Positions 20,350 to 30,311 are shown, counted from the first letter of the stretch. The stretch: DNA of 64,000 bases from Doryteuthis pealeii (GCA_023376005.1 CM042157.1:88646295-88710294); one strand, 5' to 3'. The notes: a model not told the origin generated them from the sequence alone. Numbers and translations: made by a program.

Positions 20350-20736
20350 CAGGCACAATGATCTGACACATTTGTAGGTTAAATAAAATGCAAATAAAGT
20401 AAAGAAACAAAAAAGTGTTTTAATTTCGAAAAGTACATATAATGCCATTTTTTTTCATATAATGCCATTTTGTTCTGTTTCTTTATAATTCCATTGTTTT
20501 TCGTTTCTTTTTTCAGTTGCTGCCATGAATTGGACTGGTGAGCATCGCGCTTTCATTGTGGAAACGTTTATCGAAACAAACGAATCTGTAACTGCAACAC
20601 AAAGAGCGTTCCGTTTGCACTTCAATCTTGGTAGACATGATCCCGTACCAGCTCGAAACACGATCTTGTTATGGGTTACCAACTTCAGAGCTACTGGATC
20701 TGCATTGAAACGAAAATCAACCGGCCGACCTCGCAC
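20345..20736 (+). mobile_element. mariner-type element, 3' half lost to a SINE
   Basis: The left end matches 17,331 onward (AGGGTCAGGCACAATGATC, TGACACATTTGTAGG, AAAGTACATATAATGCC). The element stops at about 20,736, where a minus-strand SINE tail begins. It sits directly in a (TA)n tract, the expected target. Confidence 0.85.
20525..20736 (+). pseudogene. mariner transposase N-terminal DNA-binding region, truncated
   Basis: About 70 residues: MNWTGEHRAFIVETFIETN, a helix-turn-helix region with TATQRAFRLHFN, NTILLWVTNFRATGSA and the GRPRTA hook typical of the DNA-binding half of mariner-like transposases. The catalytic half is missing because the SINE junction follows. This complements the defective copy at 17,511, which has the opposite end. 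Confidence 0.85.
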
Positions 20737-20970
20737 CGCCATGAGCAGAATGTGACACAAGGTCAAGTTCTTAAGCTGAGTTTAACAGGTTTGAAATCAG
20801 AGTTTTCCTTCTCCTAGACTAGTTGCCTAATCAAGGTTAAAGAGGCCAGTCTGCCCTGCTATTTAGCCATAGCTGGACATTGAATAGCTGGATTCCTACA
20901 TTTCCCAGGATTTGAACTCTTCCCATTGTGTCTATTTTCAACGATGGTGGCCATTACACCACACGCTTTC
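20737..20970 (-). mobile_element. SINE family S, minus strand
   Basis: Tail first: CCATGAGCAGAATGTGACAC, CCTTCTCCTAGAC, GGCCAGTCTGCC, then a B-box complement GGATTTGAACTC and a head complement GGCCATTACACCACACG. Its insertion point is inside the mariner element, so it is younger. Confidence 0.8.
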
Positions 20971-21169
20971 GTGATGAGATATTCTTTCGAAAGGGGGGGG
21001 GGCAAAAATATTTTAAAATAAATACTACTCTAATGAACCTGATACTGGGAGAAACACTTCAAATAATCTCCGTCCTCAGCTTTCAATCTTCGCTTTTAAC
21101 AGAACACCGTCCTCCTCACTCGCTTTGGTTATTTTAAGTACACACAAAAACCAAACATCCGGGCACATG

Positions 21170-21290
21170 TCGAACCTCGCGTCCGTCCAGTACCTAGATT
21201 GCATTTGTTTTTGCATGCGGGCGGACGCGGGTTCGATCCCGGCAGGCAAGACAAAGTCTTGCTCTTTTTCGTTCTCCGTCACAGATATCT
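21170..21290 (+). mobile_element. possible tRNA-like SINE fragment
   Basis: GGGTTCGATCCCGGCAGGCA at about 21,229 is a strong B box with flanking acceptor-like sequence; CTTGCTCTTTTTCGTTCTC follows. The A-box side is unclear. Confidence 0.35.
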
Positions 21291-21299
21291 AACGAAGAT

Positions 21300-22195
21300 T
21301 CACAAGGAAACGTAAATTCAGACATTTACTAAAAACACTTTATTGCTTATCCCCTTGGTAACTTCCTTTTTATATTAACAGTGGACGAGTCCACCACAAC
21401 AGTTGTAAGCAACAGCATCTAATAACTGAGACCTAAATGACATCAGTATCTTATTTTCCTTGGTAAACATTTGGAATGTAAAACTGTTTTACCTTGCAAG
21501 TGCGTTTAAGTGAATTTAAATCTTATTAGTTTATCATGTCTTGCAGACCTATCGAATAAATTCCTGCACATTTGACTGCCCTAACGTAAAGCAATGATGA
21601 ACTATTTCAGCTCATAGAATAATTCGGTAATGGTTGTCTTTCAATCTTCAACGAATCTTCGCTACATATGTTGTATTTCACAAGATCAACTTATTAAATA
21701 CTTATTTGGCTTCCAGGCTGAGATAAATGCGCATATTTCATGAATGCCATTAACACGGAACAGAAAATGCCACATTCACAGACACCCGCTTTAAATCGGT
21801 AACATCGATTCCAAAATCATAAATATTAACGTACGGGGAATTATCGAAATAATCACATCAGTATGTAATCAATCAGTATGTTATTTGTGGAAGCCAGCAA
21901 ATGGCACGCCAGTCCGGGTCGTCTAGCAAAGACTTACATTAACCAGTGTGGTGGTCTTGTTTACTCGGTGTTTGGTGAGTGAAGAAGATACGAGTGTTGT
22001 ATCCCACAATTTAAATGTATGAGACTACGGAAATGTAGTTTCCGTAGAAAACAAAAATGTTAGTATAAATCAATCCACAGCATATCAGATTCTGAGGATT
22101 CGTCAAATTGTCGAAGGTGTATGTGAAAAAGAAATATTATGGGAATCTACGTTGTCAGCACGACTTGATATTAGTATATATACATATACATACAC
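21300..22195. other. no gene seen
   Basis: Unique-looking spacer of mixed composition. No convincing ORF, repeat or RNA motif. Confidence 0.5.
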
Positions 22196-22197
22196 AA

Positions 22198-22204
<7 letters not shown>

Positions 22205-22255
<51 letters not shown>

Positions 22256-22316
22256 ACATGAGTAAGACCCTATCTACCTAGGTTTCACCCGACTGGTACT
22301 TCAGGATAATATATAC

Positions 22317-22360
<44 letters not shown>
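22205..22360. repeat. two (TA)n tracts with a short spacer
   Basis: TA at 22,208-22,250 and 22,318-22,359, separated by about 67 bp of unique sequence. Confidence 0.95.
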
Positions 22361-22362
<2 letters not shown>

Positions 22363-22407
22363 GAAATTTGAAAAGCGAAGTGTTAAAAAAATTTTAGATG
22401 AATTTAT

Positions 22408-22456
22408 TTATCGACGCTTAAAACGTTTCGGTTTATTTAAACCTTCATCAGGATTG
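22408..22456 (-). ncRNA. hammerhead ribozyme motif, family 5 (left arm)
   Basis: Minus strand: stem I ATC, core CTGATGA (plus 22,445-22,451), one extra A, stem II GGTTT/AAACC with loop AAAT, GAAA, stem III ACGTT/AGCGT, canonical GTC cleavage triplet, stem I return GAT. The core and cleavage triplet are excellent. Stem I is only three pairs. Confidence 0.6.
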
Positions 22457-22548
22457 ATTATGGGATGACGAAATTGATGGATGTTTTATAAATATTTTTC
22501 TAACTCCTGCCATTTATAAAACATCCATCAATTTCTTCATCCCATAAT

Positions 22549-22596
22549 AAATCCTGATGAAAGTTTAAATAAACCGAAACGTTTAAGCGTCGAGAA
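22549..22596 (+). ncRNA. hammerhead ribozyme motif, family 5 (right arm)
   Basis: Core CTGATGA at 22,554-22,560, stem II AGTTT/AAACC (one pair lost compared with the left arm), GAAA at 22,576-22,579, ACG/CGT stem III, GTC ending at 22,591. Stem I is down to two pairs (ATC against GAG). Probably weaker than the left-arm copy. Confidence 0.5.
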
Positions 22597-22672
22597 ATAA
22601 ATTCATCTTATTACTGGAACAATTCGTTTTTCAAATTTCCACATATTATCGGATTTATTTCCATAATTACTC

Positions 22673-22675
<3 letters not shown>

Positions 22676-22714
<39 letters not shown>
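22676..22714. repeat. (TA)n microsatellite
   Basis: TA run between the family 5 foldback and the family 1 pair. Confidence 0.95.
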
Positions 22715-22718
<4 letters not shown>

Positions 22719-22824
22719 TATATTTTGCTTGAAGGCAATTATAATGCATGTATCGCATAAAATTCGATAATTATAGAAAATAATCTTGACAAGTGAATCC
22801 CGGCAAAGGATGGCTCGCTATGCA

Positions 22825-22867
22825 GAACACCGTACAGGCTGTTTCGACTTTATTAAGTCTCATCAGC

Positions 22868-22873
<6 letters not shown>
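22825..22873 (-). ncRNA. type I hammerhead ribozyme, family 1
   Basis: Minus strand: stem I TATACCG, core CTGATGA (plus 22,860-22,866), stem II GACTT/AAGTC, GAA, stem III ACA/TGT with loop GCC, cleavage base A, return CGGTGT. Six stem I pairs including one G-T wobble. All core bases intact. Stem I runs straight into the (TA)n tract. Confidence 0.8.
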
Positions 22874-22918
<45 letters not shown>

Positions 22919-22924
<6 letters not shown>

Positions 22925-22968
22925 CGCTGATGAGACTTAATAAAGTCGAAACAGCCTGTACGGTGTTC
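22919..22968 (+). ncRNA. type I hammerhead ribozyme, family 1
   Basis: Stem I ACACCG, core CTGATGA (22,927-22,933), stem II GACTT/AAGTC with loop AAT, GAAA (22,948-22,951), stem III ACA/TGT with loop GCC, cleavage base A (22,960), return CGGTGT (22,961-22,966). Six perfect stem I pairs. The best candidate in the window together with 3,655-3,702. Confidence 0.85.
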
Positions 22969-22989
22969 TGCATATATATATATATATTG

Positions 22990-23310
22990 TACATAAGATA
23001 TAACTATAACGAAGGATAAATAACCAAATTAGTATAGGGTGGTGTAAAAGTTACTTACAATTTTTGTTAGATAAATACATTTTTTTATAATTTATTTCAT
23101 TTGAGGCATATAATATTCCACAATTCGTTAAAAGTAATTTGCAGGAATTAAAATAAATACAATTAAATGAAAAACTTATTTATATTTTTTATTCTAAAGT
23201 TGTTTCATTTTTACAATACTAACTTCTGTGTCTCGAAATACTTATATTTATTTCTGTAACTTCTGTGGTGCGAAAATTTATATTATATACCGAACTCTAT
23301 ATTCATTCCA
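22990..23310. other. no gene seen
   Basis: AT-rich spacer ending at the head of the family V copy. Confidence 0.5.
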
Positions 23311-23311
23311 C

Positions 23312-24262
23312 CGTGGTAGAATGTTCTCATTCCGTTAACCGTGACTGGATAAAAGTTTTAAGCCGTGTTGATTATTCTATGTTATAGAATATGGATTGAA
23401 TAAAGGGTTAGTTTCGCAATTCCGTGAAGACTCCCGATTACGTCATGAAGGCTATGGAGTTCGACAAGAAGGTTCCTGAGTTCGAAGAGAAGGTACGCGA
23501 GTTCGAAGAGAAGGTTCCCGAATTCGAAGAGAATATTTCCGAGTTCGAAGAGATGGTTCCCGAGTTCGAAGAGAAGGTTCCCGAATTCGAAGAGAATGTA
23601 CCTGAGTTCGAAGAGAAGGTTCGTGAGTTCGAAGAGAAGGTTCCCGAATTCGAAGAGAATGTACCTGAGTTCGAAGAGAAGGTTCGTGAGTTCGAAGAAA
23701 AGGTTCCCGAATTCGAAGAGAAGGTTCCCGAGTTCGAAAAGAAGGTTTCCGAGTTCGATTTGAAGGTTCCTGAGTTAAACCAGAAAGTTCCCGAGTTCGA
23801 AGAGCTGGTTCCCCAGTTCGAAGAGAAGGTTCCGAGTTCGAAGAGAAGGTTCGCGAGTTCGAAGAGGAGGTTCGCGAGTTAAACAAGAAGGTTCCCGCGT
23901 TCGAAGAAAAGGTTCCCGAGTTCGAAAAGAAGGTTTCCGAGTTCGAAAAGAAGGTTCCCGAGTTCGAAAAGAAGGTTTCAGAGTTCGAAGAGAAGGTTCC
24001 CGAGTTCGATTTGAAGATTCCCGAGTTCGAAGGGAAGGTTCCCGAGTTAAACCAGATGGTCCCCGAGTTCGAAGAGAAGGTTCCCGAGTTCGAAGAGAAG
24101 GTTCCCGAATTAAATAAGAAGGTTACCGAGTTAGACAAGAAGGTTCCCGAGTTCGAAGAGAATGTTCCCAAGTTAAAAGAGAAGTTTCCCGTGTCCGACA
24201 AGAAATACCTGAAAAGGGCTTTCGGTCACATTGGCCAAAATGTCGAGTAGATAACAATAAAA
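23312..24262 (+). repeat. family V repeat, longest copy
   Basis: The head (ATTCCACCGTGG.AGAATG, TTCTCATTCCGTTAACCGTG, GAATAAAGGGTTAG, CTCCCGATTACGTCATGAAG) is followed by a long 21-bp minisatellite and the tail GACAAGAAATACCTGAAAAG, which corresponds to the hammerhead-like tail of the 6.8-kb copy but with a decayed core (CTGAAAA, AAAA for GAAA). Head and tail are shared with 2,920-3,240 and 6,774-7,310, while the number of 21-bp units differs greatly. Confidence 0.75.
23450..24190 (+). repeat. 21-bp minisatellite with heptapeptide frame
   Basis: About 35 units of a GAGTTCGAAGAGAAGGTTCCC-like 21-mer, shown here one base past its length limit only as a class: the key features are GAGTTCGAAG and AAGGTTCCC. 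Plus-strand reading gives PEFEEKV heptads with variants (PELNKKV, SEFDLKV, PEFEENV). The minus strand also stays open (NSGTFSS heptads). A one-base loss at about 23,829 shifts the plus frame to SSKRRFA. The reading frame is open because the period is a multiple of three; I see no start, signal or flank that argues for a gene. Confidence 0.85.
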
Positions 24263-24499
24263 AGGAGGACAATATTCAAAATGGTCCAAATAATACAACT
24301 TATCAAGTCTCATCTCAAACATTCAGAGAAAATACTATTCAGAAATGTTTAAGACACTTGCTCCTATGCTCATGGGGGGGGGGGGATAAAACTACAGTAA
24401 TCATTCATTATGTTTGGAATAAATAAGTTTTGAGACTTTATTTATGTCCCAGTTATACACTGGGGGTCCCTTTTACCAGGATTATGACTTGAAGTTCCA

Positions 24500-24570
24500 A
24501 GATTGATACTCCCAATAGCTCATAAGTAAACATATCAAACGTTGTGATAATTAAATTAACTGATATATCC
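24500..24570 (+). repeat. family D fragment
   Basis: AGCTCATAAGTAAACATATC, AACGTTGTGATAATTAAATTA match 10,610-10,660 and 16,275-16,325. Confidence 0.55.
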
Positions 24571-25964
24571 GGGTTAAGGGATATATTCTGAAGTTCGTAT
24601 TTGGTATATTATCGCAGTAGTAATTGGTACATCCGTCTGTCGTGGTATCGTCTAGCGAGTAAGTTAGCTTGTAAGGCATAAGGTCGTCGGCTATCGAGTA
24701 AGTGTAGGTCGTCGGTGTAGAACCAACAGTGTCGACTATTTATCCATGACACTGTCCAATGAGATTTCGAGTACGTTAGTCAATACAACACGGTTGCCCA
24801 CCCCCATTAGAGTATTGTGTTCTATTTTAATTGGTTGAATTGATATTGTATATCTATACAAATCTGTTGAATAGTGTTAGGGAGCAGGGCAGTTTTACTG
24901 TATTGGCTCCAATCATCCTTGGTGCCTCGGTATTCTTTATTCCTACAAGATTAGCTTTAACTTTAAGCATAGTTTCATATTTGAATATAGTTGACTGAGC
25001 TGAGATATATTCGATTTCCAAATCAACTTTATCCATCAATTTTTGACTAGAAGATAAGAGTAACATGTAACAAGATGGCTTCTTTTGTTGGCGTCAACTA
25101 ATTTTTAACGAAAAAGGAAAAGTGTGGAATACTTGTTTTTTGTTTAGGTGCAAAATGCCAAAATCAAAGATATCAAGTACATTTTTGGTTTTGCATATTG
25201 TTTATATATACAGGAAAGATTGCAGTGTTAATATTAAAAGATTTGTCATGGCCGTCAGATCAAAAGGGTGACCTTGGGGTTCACACTTGTTTCACCTCAG
25301 TCCGATGACACAGAGATAGATACAATTGTTTATATCAAAATAATTCTCGCTTTTAAAAAGTCGAGCAGACAGTCAGGAAGTAGAGATCGACGCGTAGAGA
25401 CCGACACGCACAGACCGACACAAACAGTCGGGCCCCGGGGATGGCCGAGTTTGGACCGAAAAACGAAATTTGTCACTGGCTACGGAAATTTCTTAATTAA
25501 GAAGATTGCAACTAGAGAAATTGACTTTTGCTGCTAAAATTGATTCCAGAATTTCGCATAAAACGAAACGCCAAAAAGAAGCTCATCGTGTTTTTATTTA
25601 TGCAAACAAGTGTGCAAAACATATTCATATATTATTCCTGTTCATTATATATGAATAAAAACAGTTGTTATTGTTAATGGTGTGTTGACTGATTTTTTTT
25701 AGAGTTGCCAGCTAACCCGGCAGTTTATATCTACTAATTTCTTAGCCCGTCATAAAGACACTCCGACTGAGTTGCGTCAATCCCAGTTCACATAGAGGGT
25801 GATGTTCCATGCTGCATTCGGTGCAGAATATTGCCTGCTTCTTGCCTTTTAAAAAATAATTATTTATAACATCTAATGATGTTTACTTATGTAGTCTAGG
25901 CATATTATAAATATATATGGTGTTAACATATCTCCAAGAAAATATATTTAGTATTGTAAAATAA
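24571..25964. other. no gene seen
   Basis: 25,240-25,480 is GC-richer with CpG-containing sequence (GATCGACGCGTAGAGACCGA) but carries no recognisable coding frame. The remaining sequence is AT-rich. Confidence 0.45.
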
Positions 25965-26055
25965 TGGGTGCAAGAAAAATAAAACATTTATTGCAAAAAC
26001 ACAGACATAAAATGAGGGTTCAATTTATTTTATTGTAGGAATTTATGAGGAAATT
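25965..26055 (-). repeat. dispersed repeat, inverted partner of 10,905-10,995
   Basis: TGCAAGAAAAATAAAA, ATTGCAAAAACAC, AAAATGAGGGTTCA and TGTAGGAAT recur as reverse complement near 10,905-10,995. Confidence 0.55.
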
Positions 26056-27725
26056 GTTCTTCTTTACCCAGGTAGGAAGTTCATAAATAGCACGGTTCGA
26101 ATTTTCAGAAGGCATCGTGTAGCGTTTTTTAGGGCAAGGGGCCAGAACGCATTAATGCGATATGCACCAATATGTTTCGCGCGTTGAAAGAGGCTCATCC
26201 AGTAGTGCATGTGGTAGTCACGGTAATAATTCATACCCTGAACAGCATACTGTCCCCGGACCCCAATACGGCACGGTGTGATATTCGGTCCCGTGTCGGG
26301 ATACAAATGGTTATAAACACTGGGATTACTGTGTGTGAGTTCGACTTTTTTTGAGTGCAATTCTATTGCTCTCGACTTTCAAGGTTTGTTATTATCACAT
26401 AAATTACAATATTTTTAGACGTGACTTCTATCAGCAATGAATTCTTCGTATTGTCATATAAAAGTATTTATTTGAAATTAAATTTATGAATCGTTAAACC
26501 CTTTGTAATTTATATTTCTCTATAATCTGAACACTTTACAACCAGATCCAGAAACATTATAGGAGGTTCGATTTTCTCATAATTACTCATGAAAACATTT
26601 TTATAGAGGAGCTATTTGAATTTTAGATCTTTCTTAACTTTTCTATACGAGATAGATTTTCACTTCTCGGTTGTTTTAACACATAAAGATCAATGTTTGC
26701 TTTTATCAAAGCAAAATTTATCATTTATATTTTTATGATTGATTTATGTTTCTGGATAAACGGAATAATTTCCTTTTTGTTTCTTTTTCTTCCTCTTATT
26801 TTAAAAATCGATTCTCTATCGGCTGATATAATAATAGCTTGGCAGATTAGGATGTCATTACTTTGGGAATTATAGAATCAGATAACCAGAATTGCGAACA
26901 GGAAGTAGCGAGAATATCGGATAATATAAAGTCGTGGCGATTTTTATTCGTTTTTGTTTTCTAGTTTTTTTGTTTTTTTTTAGAGCAATTGACGTTAATA
27001 TTCGTTTATTTCTTTTATTTGCTTTCTTGGTGGAATCGGTAAAAATATTCCGAAAGGTCGATGAAATGGATTGTGAAAGCGCTTAAAAATGCATGCACTC
27101 TAGCAATATTTCTTAACTATCTTGGATTTGGGTTAGCATGTAATAATCTCAACAACAAAAAAGAACAACTGATATTCAATCGGACAACACAAGGAATGTT
27201 TTGTTTTGCATCATCCACCCAACCTGTTTGCTAAATCTAAAATACCTTAAAGCCTTTTTACTCAACAAATGGTATCTGAATTTACCGAGCTGACTTTAGA
27301 TCTGCATAAGGTTAAATAAGCAGGAATATGACATAAGAACAATTCCTTTGTCAATATTCGAAGATTTCTTGGCGTGAAAATTGATTTAAATGTCCAGCTT
27401 TTTGGTTCGAATTAAATAAGGATTACCAAGGGCAACCAAAGGTTTTCTCAAGGGGTAAATATTTGTTTTCGATTAAATCGAGTAAACTGGTTCGAAATAT
27501 GTACTTAACTCTGTTTTAGTCCGCCAGGATTTTTATATTGTAAATAAAATGTGTCTCTGGTAGACATGTCAAAGGAATTCCCATCAAATATATGAACTCT
27601 GTAAAACAATATTACACAACTGCTGTGGATTCCTATATCTAGAAGTACAATCCGTCAAATTTGCTTGGTTGGATTTTGTGATGTGTCTTAACTTGGGTTA
27701 TTATATGCCGAAAATTGATTCATTC
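26056..27725. other. no gene seen
   Basis: 26,060-26,350 is moderately GC-rich and has modest ORFs on both strands without a recognisable domain. 26,360-27,725 is AT-rich spacer. Confidence 0.45.
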
Positions 27726-27727
27726 TT

Positions 27728-27995
27728 GTTGGGCGGTCGGAGAGACCCCCTCCGATCAATCGGCTGGCCAAGTCAAGTCCTAGCACCTATATGATTGCCC
27801 CAACCCTATTGCCCTCATGGCAACCCCCAATCCTTCTTATCATACCTGTTAGGGTCCCATCTATGGGTTGAATAGAAAAATGTAAATATAAAAAAAAATT
27901 GTATTATCCATTAAGAATTGATTTATTTCAAAACTTTATCGACATTAAATGACCCACTGAGGTTGATATGCCGTAAAACAAAACAAAACCAAACC
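27728..27995 (+). repeat. family B fragment, internally deleted
   Basis: GGGCGGTCGGAGAG, CCGATCAATCGGCTGG, CACCTATATGATT, then a jump to ACCTGTTAGGGTCCCATC and ACCCACTGAGGTTGATATGC with an AAACC tail. The middle third of the 5,010-5,605 copy is missing. Confidence 0.8.
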
Positions 27996-28169
27996 TGTAG
28001 TTCTTCAAGAATGGATTTGGCATTAAATAACCTAAGGAGGTTGATATGTCAATAAACAAAGAAACCAAACAACGCCAATACCTTTGAAGATAGTTGAAAA
28101 CCCTGATTAAAATCAAATCCCTGACAAAGCTGTGAGTGTTTGACATATTGGTAATAGCACTGGAAAAAA

Positions 28170-28352
28170 ATACGCATTCAACTACTGGCTCTCCAGCTTT
28201 GGATAAATAGCAGGGCAGACTGGTCTATTTAAACTTGTTATAAAAAGAACAGTATGGGAGAAGGAATACTCCGAATTCCAACCTGTTAAACCCCGTTCAA
28301 GAAATTGACAATCTGTTACATTCTGATCGTGTGGAGGGGTTGGTAAATGTAT
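28170..28352 (+). mobile_element. SINE family S, 5'-truncated
   Basis: CCAGCTTTGGATAAATAGCA, GGCAGACTGGTCTATTTAA, GAGAAGGAATACTCCGAATT, CAAGAAATTGAC, GTGGAGGGGTTGGTAAATG and a TA-rich tail. Confidence 0.75.
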
Positions 28353-28504
28353 ATATTATAAACTGAAAGGTAATTTTGGTCGTGCAAATCAATGTGTGAT
28401 ATGAATAGAGAAATTGTTTTAAATTGAGATCCACAAATAATTGTGCTGCAAACGCCATTGATCTGGTCATGTAGATTAATGATGCATAATTTGAGAAAGT
28501 TTGT

Positions 28505-28705
28505 AGGGTTATTTCCTATAACTCTAACATAAACAAAGGGGAACCACTCTTGACTGATAAATCATTTATTTATTGATCTACTAGGAAAAAAGAAGACGGG
28601 GTTAGGGTTAGGGTTTAGGGTTAGTTTAATGGGAAAATAAATAAATAATTCATCAGTAAAGAGTGGCTCCCCTTTGATCGTGTCAGACTTATAGGAAATA
28701 ACCCT
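28505..28705. mobile_element. foldback element enclosing telomere-like repeats
   Basis: Arms of about 65 bp (GGGTTATTTCCTATAA, AAAGGGGA.CCACTCTT, ACTGATGAATTATTTATT-like) surround a centre with TTAGGG units at 28,597-28,624 (GGGTTAGGGTTAGGGTTTAG). No gene. Confidence 0.8.
28597..28624 (+). repeat. short interstitial telomere-like repeat
   Basis: Three to four TTAGGG units with one TTTAGGG variant, the vertebrate-type and mollusc-type telomere motif. Far too short to be a chromosome end. Confidence 0.9.
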
Positions 28706-28758
28706 TTGTAGACCTTTGTTAGATATCGGATATTTCCCTTGTTACTTACTAATCATCA

Positions 28759-29150
28759 TCATGTCGGGCTTTCAGCGCGGATATCCATGACAATGTCTCC
28801 CCACCCGTCCCTATCGCTCACCATTCTCGGGAGGTCCTTTATGCAGCATCCTGCACCCGCACAGAGCTGATCAACGTACGTTTTTGCTGGTCGGCCCACA
28901 CTGGCTTGTCCATGTGCTGGCTTCCACAGGAGGACGTCGCTTATGAGTTCGTCCTTGCTTCTCCAGCAGTGTCCCCCGTGTCTTGTCCGTCTTACTCGGA
29001 TGGTTTGGGTGATATATGGTAGGTGGCCGTACAGCTGTTTTCTTGTGGGGTGCTGTTTCCACGTCTTGTTCATGATCACCCGCAGCATTCTTGTGCAGCT
29101 CCCATCTAGTTTATTCTCTAGTCGCTTGAAATGATATAACTTATTACAAA
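28759..29150 (-). pseudogene. LINE reverse-transcriptase C-terminal remnant
   Basis: Minus strand: an open frame ends at 28,759 and can be followed upstream to about 29,135. Landmarks are LENKLDGSCTRMLRVIMNK, QHPTRKQLYGHLP, RHGGHCWRSKDELISDVLLW, GRPAKTYVDQLC and DRDGWGDIVMDIRA. This is the well-known C-terminal tail of a LINE family found in many invertebrates, downstream of the polymerase active site. The polymerase motifs themselves are absent, so it is a 5'-truncated relic. A weaker copy is at 15,520-15,618. Confidence 0.8.
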
Positions 29151-29380
29151 CTGTAATCCATAGTGAATTGTTCTATTTTACCCTGATAGACTACTCATAG
29201 CTATTCGATGTTTAAAAGTCCTAGTGGATTTTTTATAATTAAATATTTTTCTTGCCTCAACACCAAAAGTTTTATATGGTACCTGTTGGGAATATGCCCC
29301 CCCCCCGGTTGAGAACCACGGATAGACAAATGATACATAATTATAATGAGGAAAAGGGGGTTGGAATGAATCCGACAGAA

Positions 29381-29564
29381 TGAGGTAAAATATAAGGAAT
29401 GAAAGCACAAAACTCAGACAGAAATATGTAGTATATTTCGCTGGAGTTTTGAACTCGGCTTCTTCATCTGAAAAAGGCCTTATTCAAACTCCAGCGAAAT
29501 ATACTACACATTTTTGTCTGAGTCTTGTTCTTTCATTCCTTATATTTTACCTCATATAATTATA
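29381..29564. mobile_element. foldback element
   Basis: Arms 29,381-29,452 and 29,493-29,564 (TGAGGTAAAATATAAGGAAT, ACTCAGACA, ATATTTCGCTGGAGTTT and complements) around a 40-bp centre with CTTCTTCATCTG. Lacks a valid hammerhead core. A noisy copy begins at about 63,870. Confidence 0.8.
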
Positions 29565-29699
29565 ATGTAGAAACTTTAGAAAGAACTGTAGTCCTTTAGG
29601 AACTTTGAAATTTACCCATAGCCAGATAATATTTAATGATTAGAAATAAAATAATTTTTATTGGTGATATAACCTATGTACATAAATGGAATGCGCTGA

Positions 29700-30010
29700 C
29701 TACTACTATAAGTAATAGGGACAGTTGTGGCTTGAGACACAAGCAACGCGAGTTGCGACTAAGCTTACTCGCGTAGGCTTGCTGGTCCAGTGTGCTTCGG
29801 CCACTGGACTGGTTGCGTTTGGTTAATAGCGTTGATCCCAGGCGCCCCCTTGAGGGGGAATACCAACGGGATCGATGCAATTTTTCTACCTACCACCCAT
29901 GAGGCTCGGCTTGTGGGTGGTGCCCACATAAAACGGCCTTGTGCCATATCGTGTAAAAGTGGGAAACATGTAAATACCACAAGCAACGTGAGTCAGTTCG
30001 CTACTGTATG
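29700..30010 (+). repeat. GC-rich dispersed repeat family C
   Basis: Landmarks GCGTTGATCCCAGGCGCCCC, TTGAGGGGGAATACC, AACGGGATCGATGCA, ACCCATGAGGCTCGGCTTG and GGGTGGTGCCCACATAAAA. Related units form the tandem pair at 38,720-39,270 (reverse orientation). The class is unknown. Confidence 0.7.
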
Positions 30011-30311
30011 GTCGGACGCAACTCCACTTACTTTTCTGTAATTTCTACTCATTTTTTGTTCAATACATTTGTATCCATTTTGACCAGTCGTTTGTCTTGA
30101 CCCTTAAAAACCCCACAACAATAATGAAGATATATTTGAGATTCGATGTTTCCCTTGTTACTTACAAAGGTTTCCTTAGTATGACACATTCTTTGCAATC
30201 TTTTTCTTTTACTAAGTAGTCACTCTCATAAGTATTGAAGAGACGTATCGTTGCTTAACTTCGTTCACCCGACGGGAATTGGTTCAGCATTTAACAGACT
30301 TTATATATTAC
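30011..30311. other. no gene seen
   Basis: Spacer between the family C repeat and a SINE; nothing recognised. Confidence 0.45.

Larger units (their letters stand above)
22361..22660. mobile_element. foldback element with a hammerhead in each arm, family 5
   Basis: Arms of about 125 bp (outer GAAATTTGAAAAGCGAA near 22,363; inner ATGACGAAATTGATGGATG near 22,464; complements at 22,520-22,645) face each other. It is flanked by (TA)n at 22,318-22,359 and 22,676-22,714. Both arms have CTGATGA, GGTTT/AAACC-type stems and GAAAC. Confidence 0.8.
22716..22975. mobile_element. family 1 hammerhead repeat, inverted pair around (TA)n
   Basis: Left copy on the minus strand with a full 3' body (22,716-22,873), (TA)n at 22,870-22,921, right copy on the plus strand (22,919-22,975) truncated soon after the ribozyme by another TA tract. 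Same design as 3,288-3,702. Confidence 0.7.

Noticed and set aside
23452..24201. 249-codon minus-strand ORF over the 21-bp minisatellite
   Set aside because: A 21-bp period keeps several frames open on both strands. The other family V copies do not preserve this frame.
24205..24262. Active hammerhead at the end of the longest family V copy
   Set aside because: The core has decayed to CTGAAAA and GAAA to AAAA, so catalytic bases are missing.
28597..28624. Chromosome end
   Set aside because: Only three or four TTAGGG units, inside a small hairpin, with ordinary sequence on both sides.
29440..29520. Hammerhead in the foldback element centre (CATCTGAAAAAGG)
   Set aside because: The core reads CTGAAAA on one strand and CAGATGA on the other; neither matches CTGANGA and no GAAA follows a proper stem.
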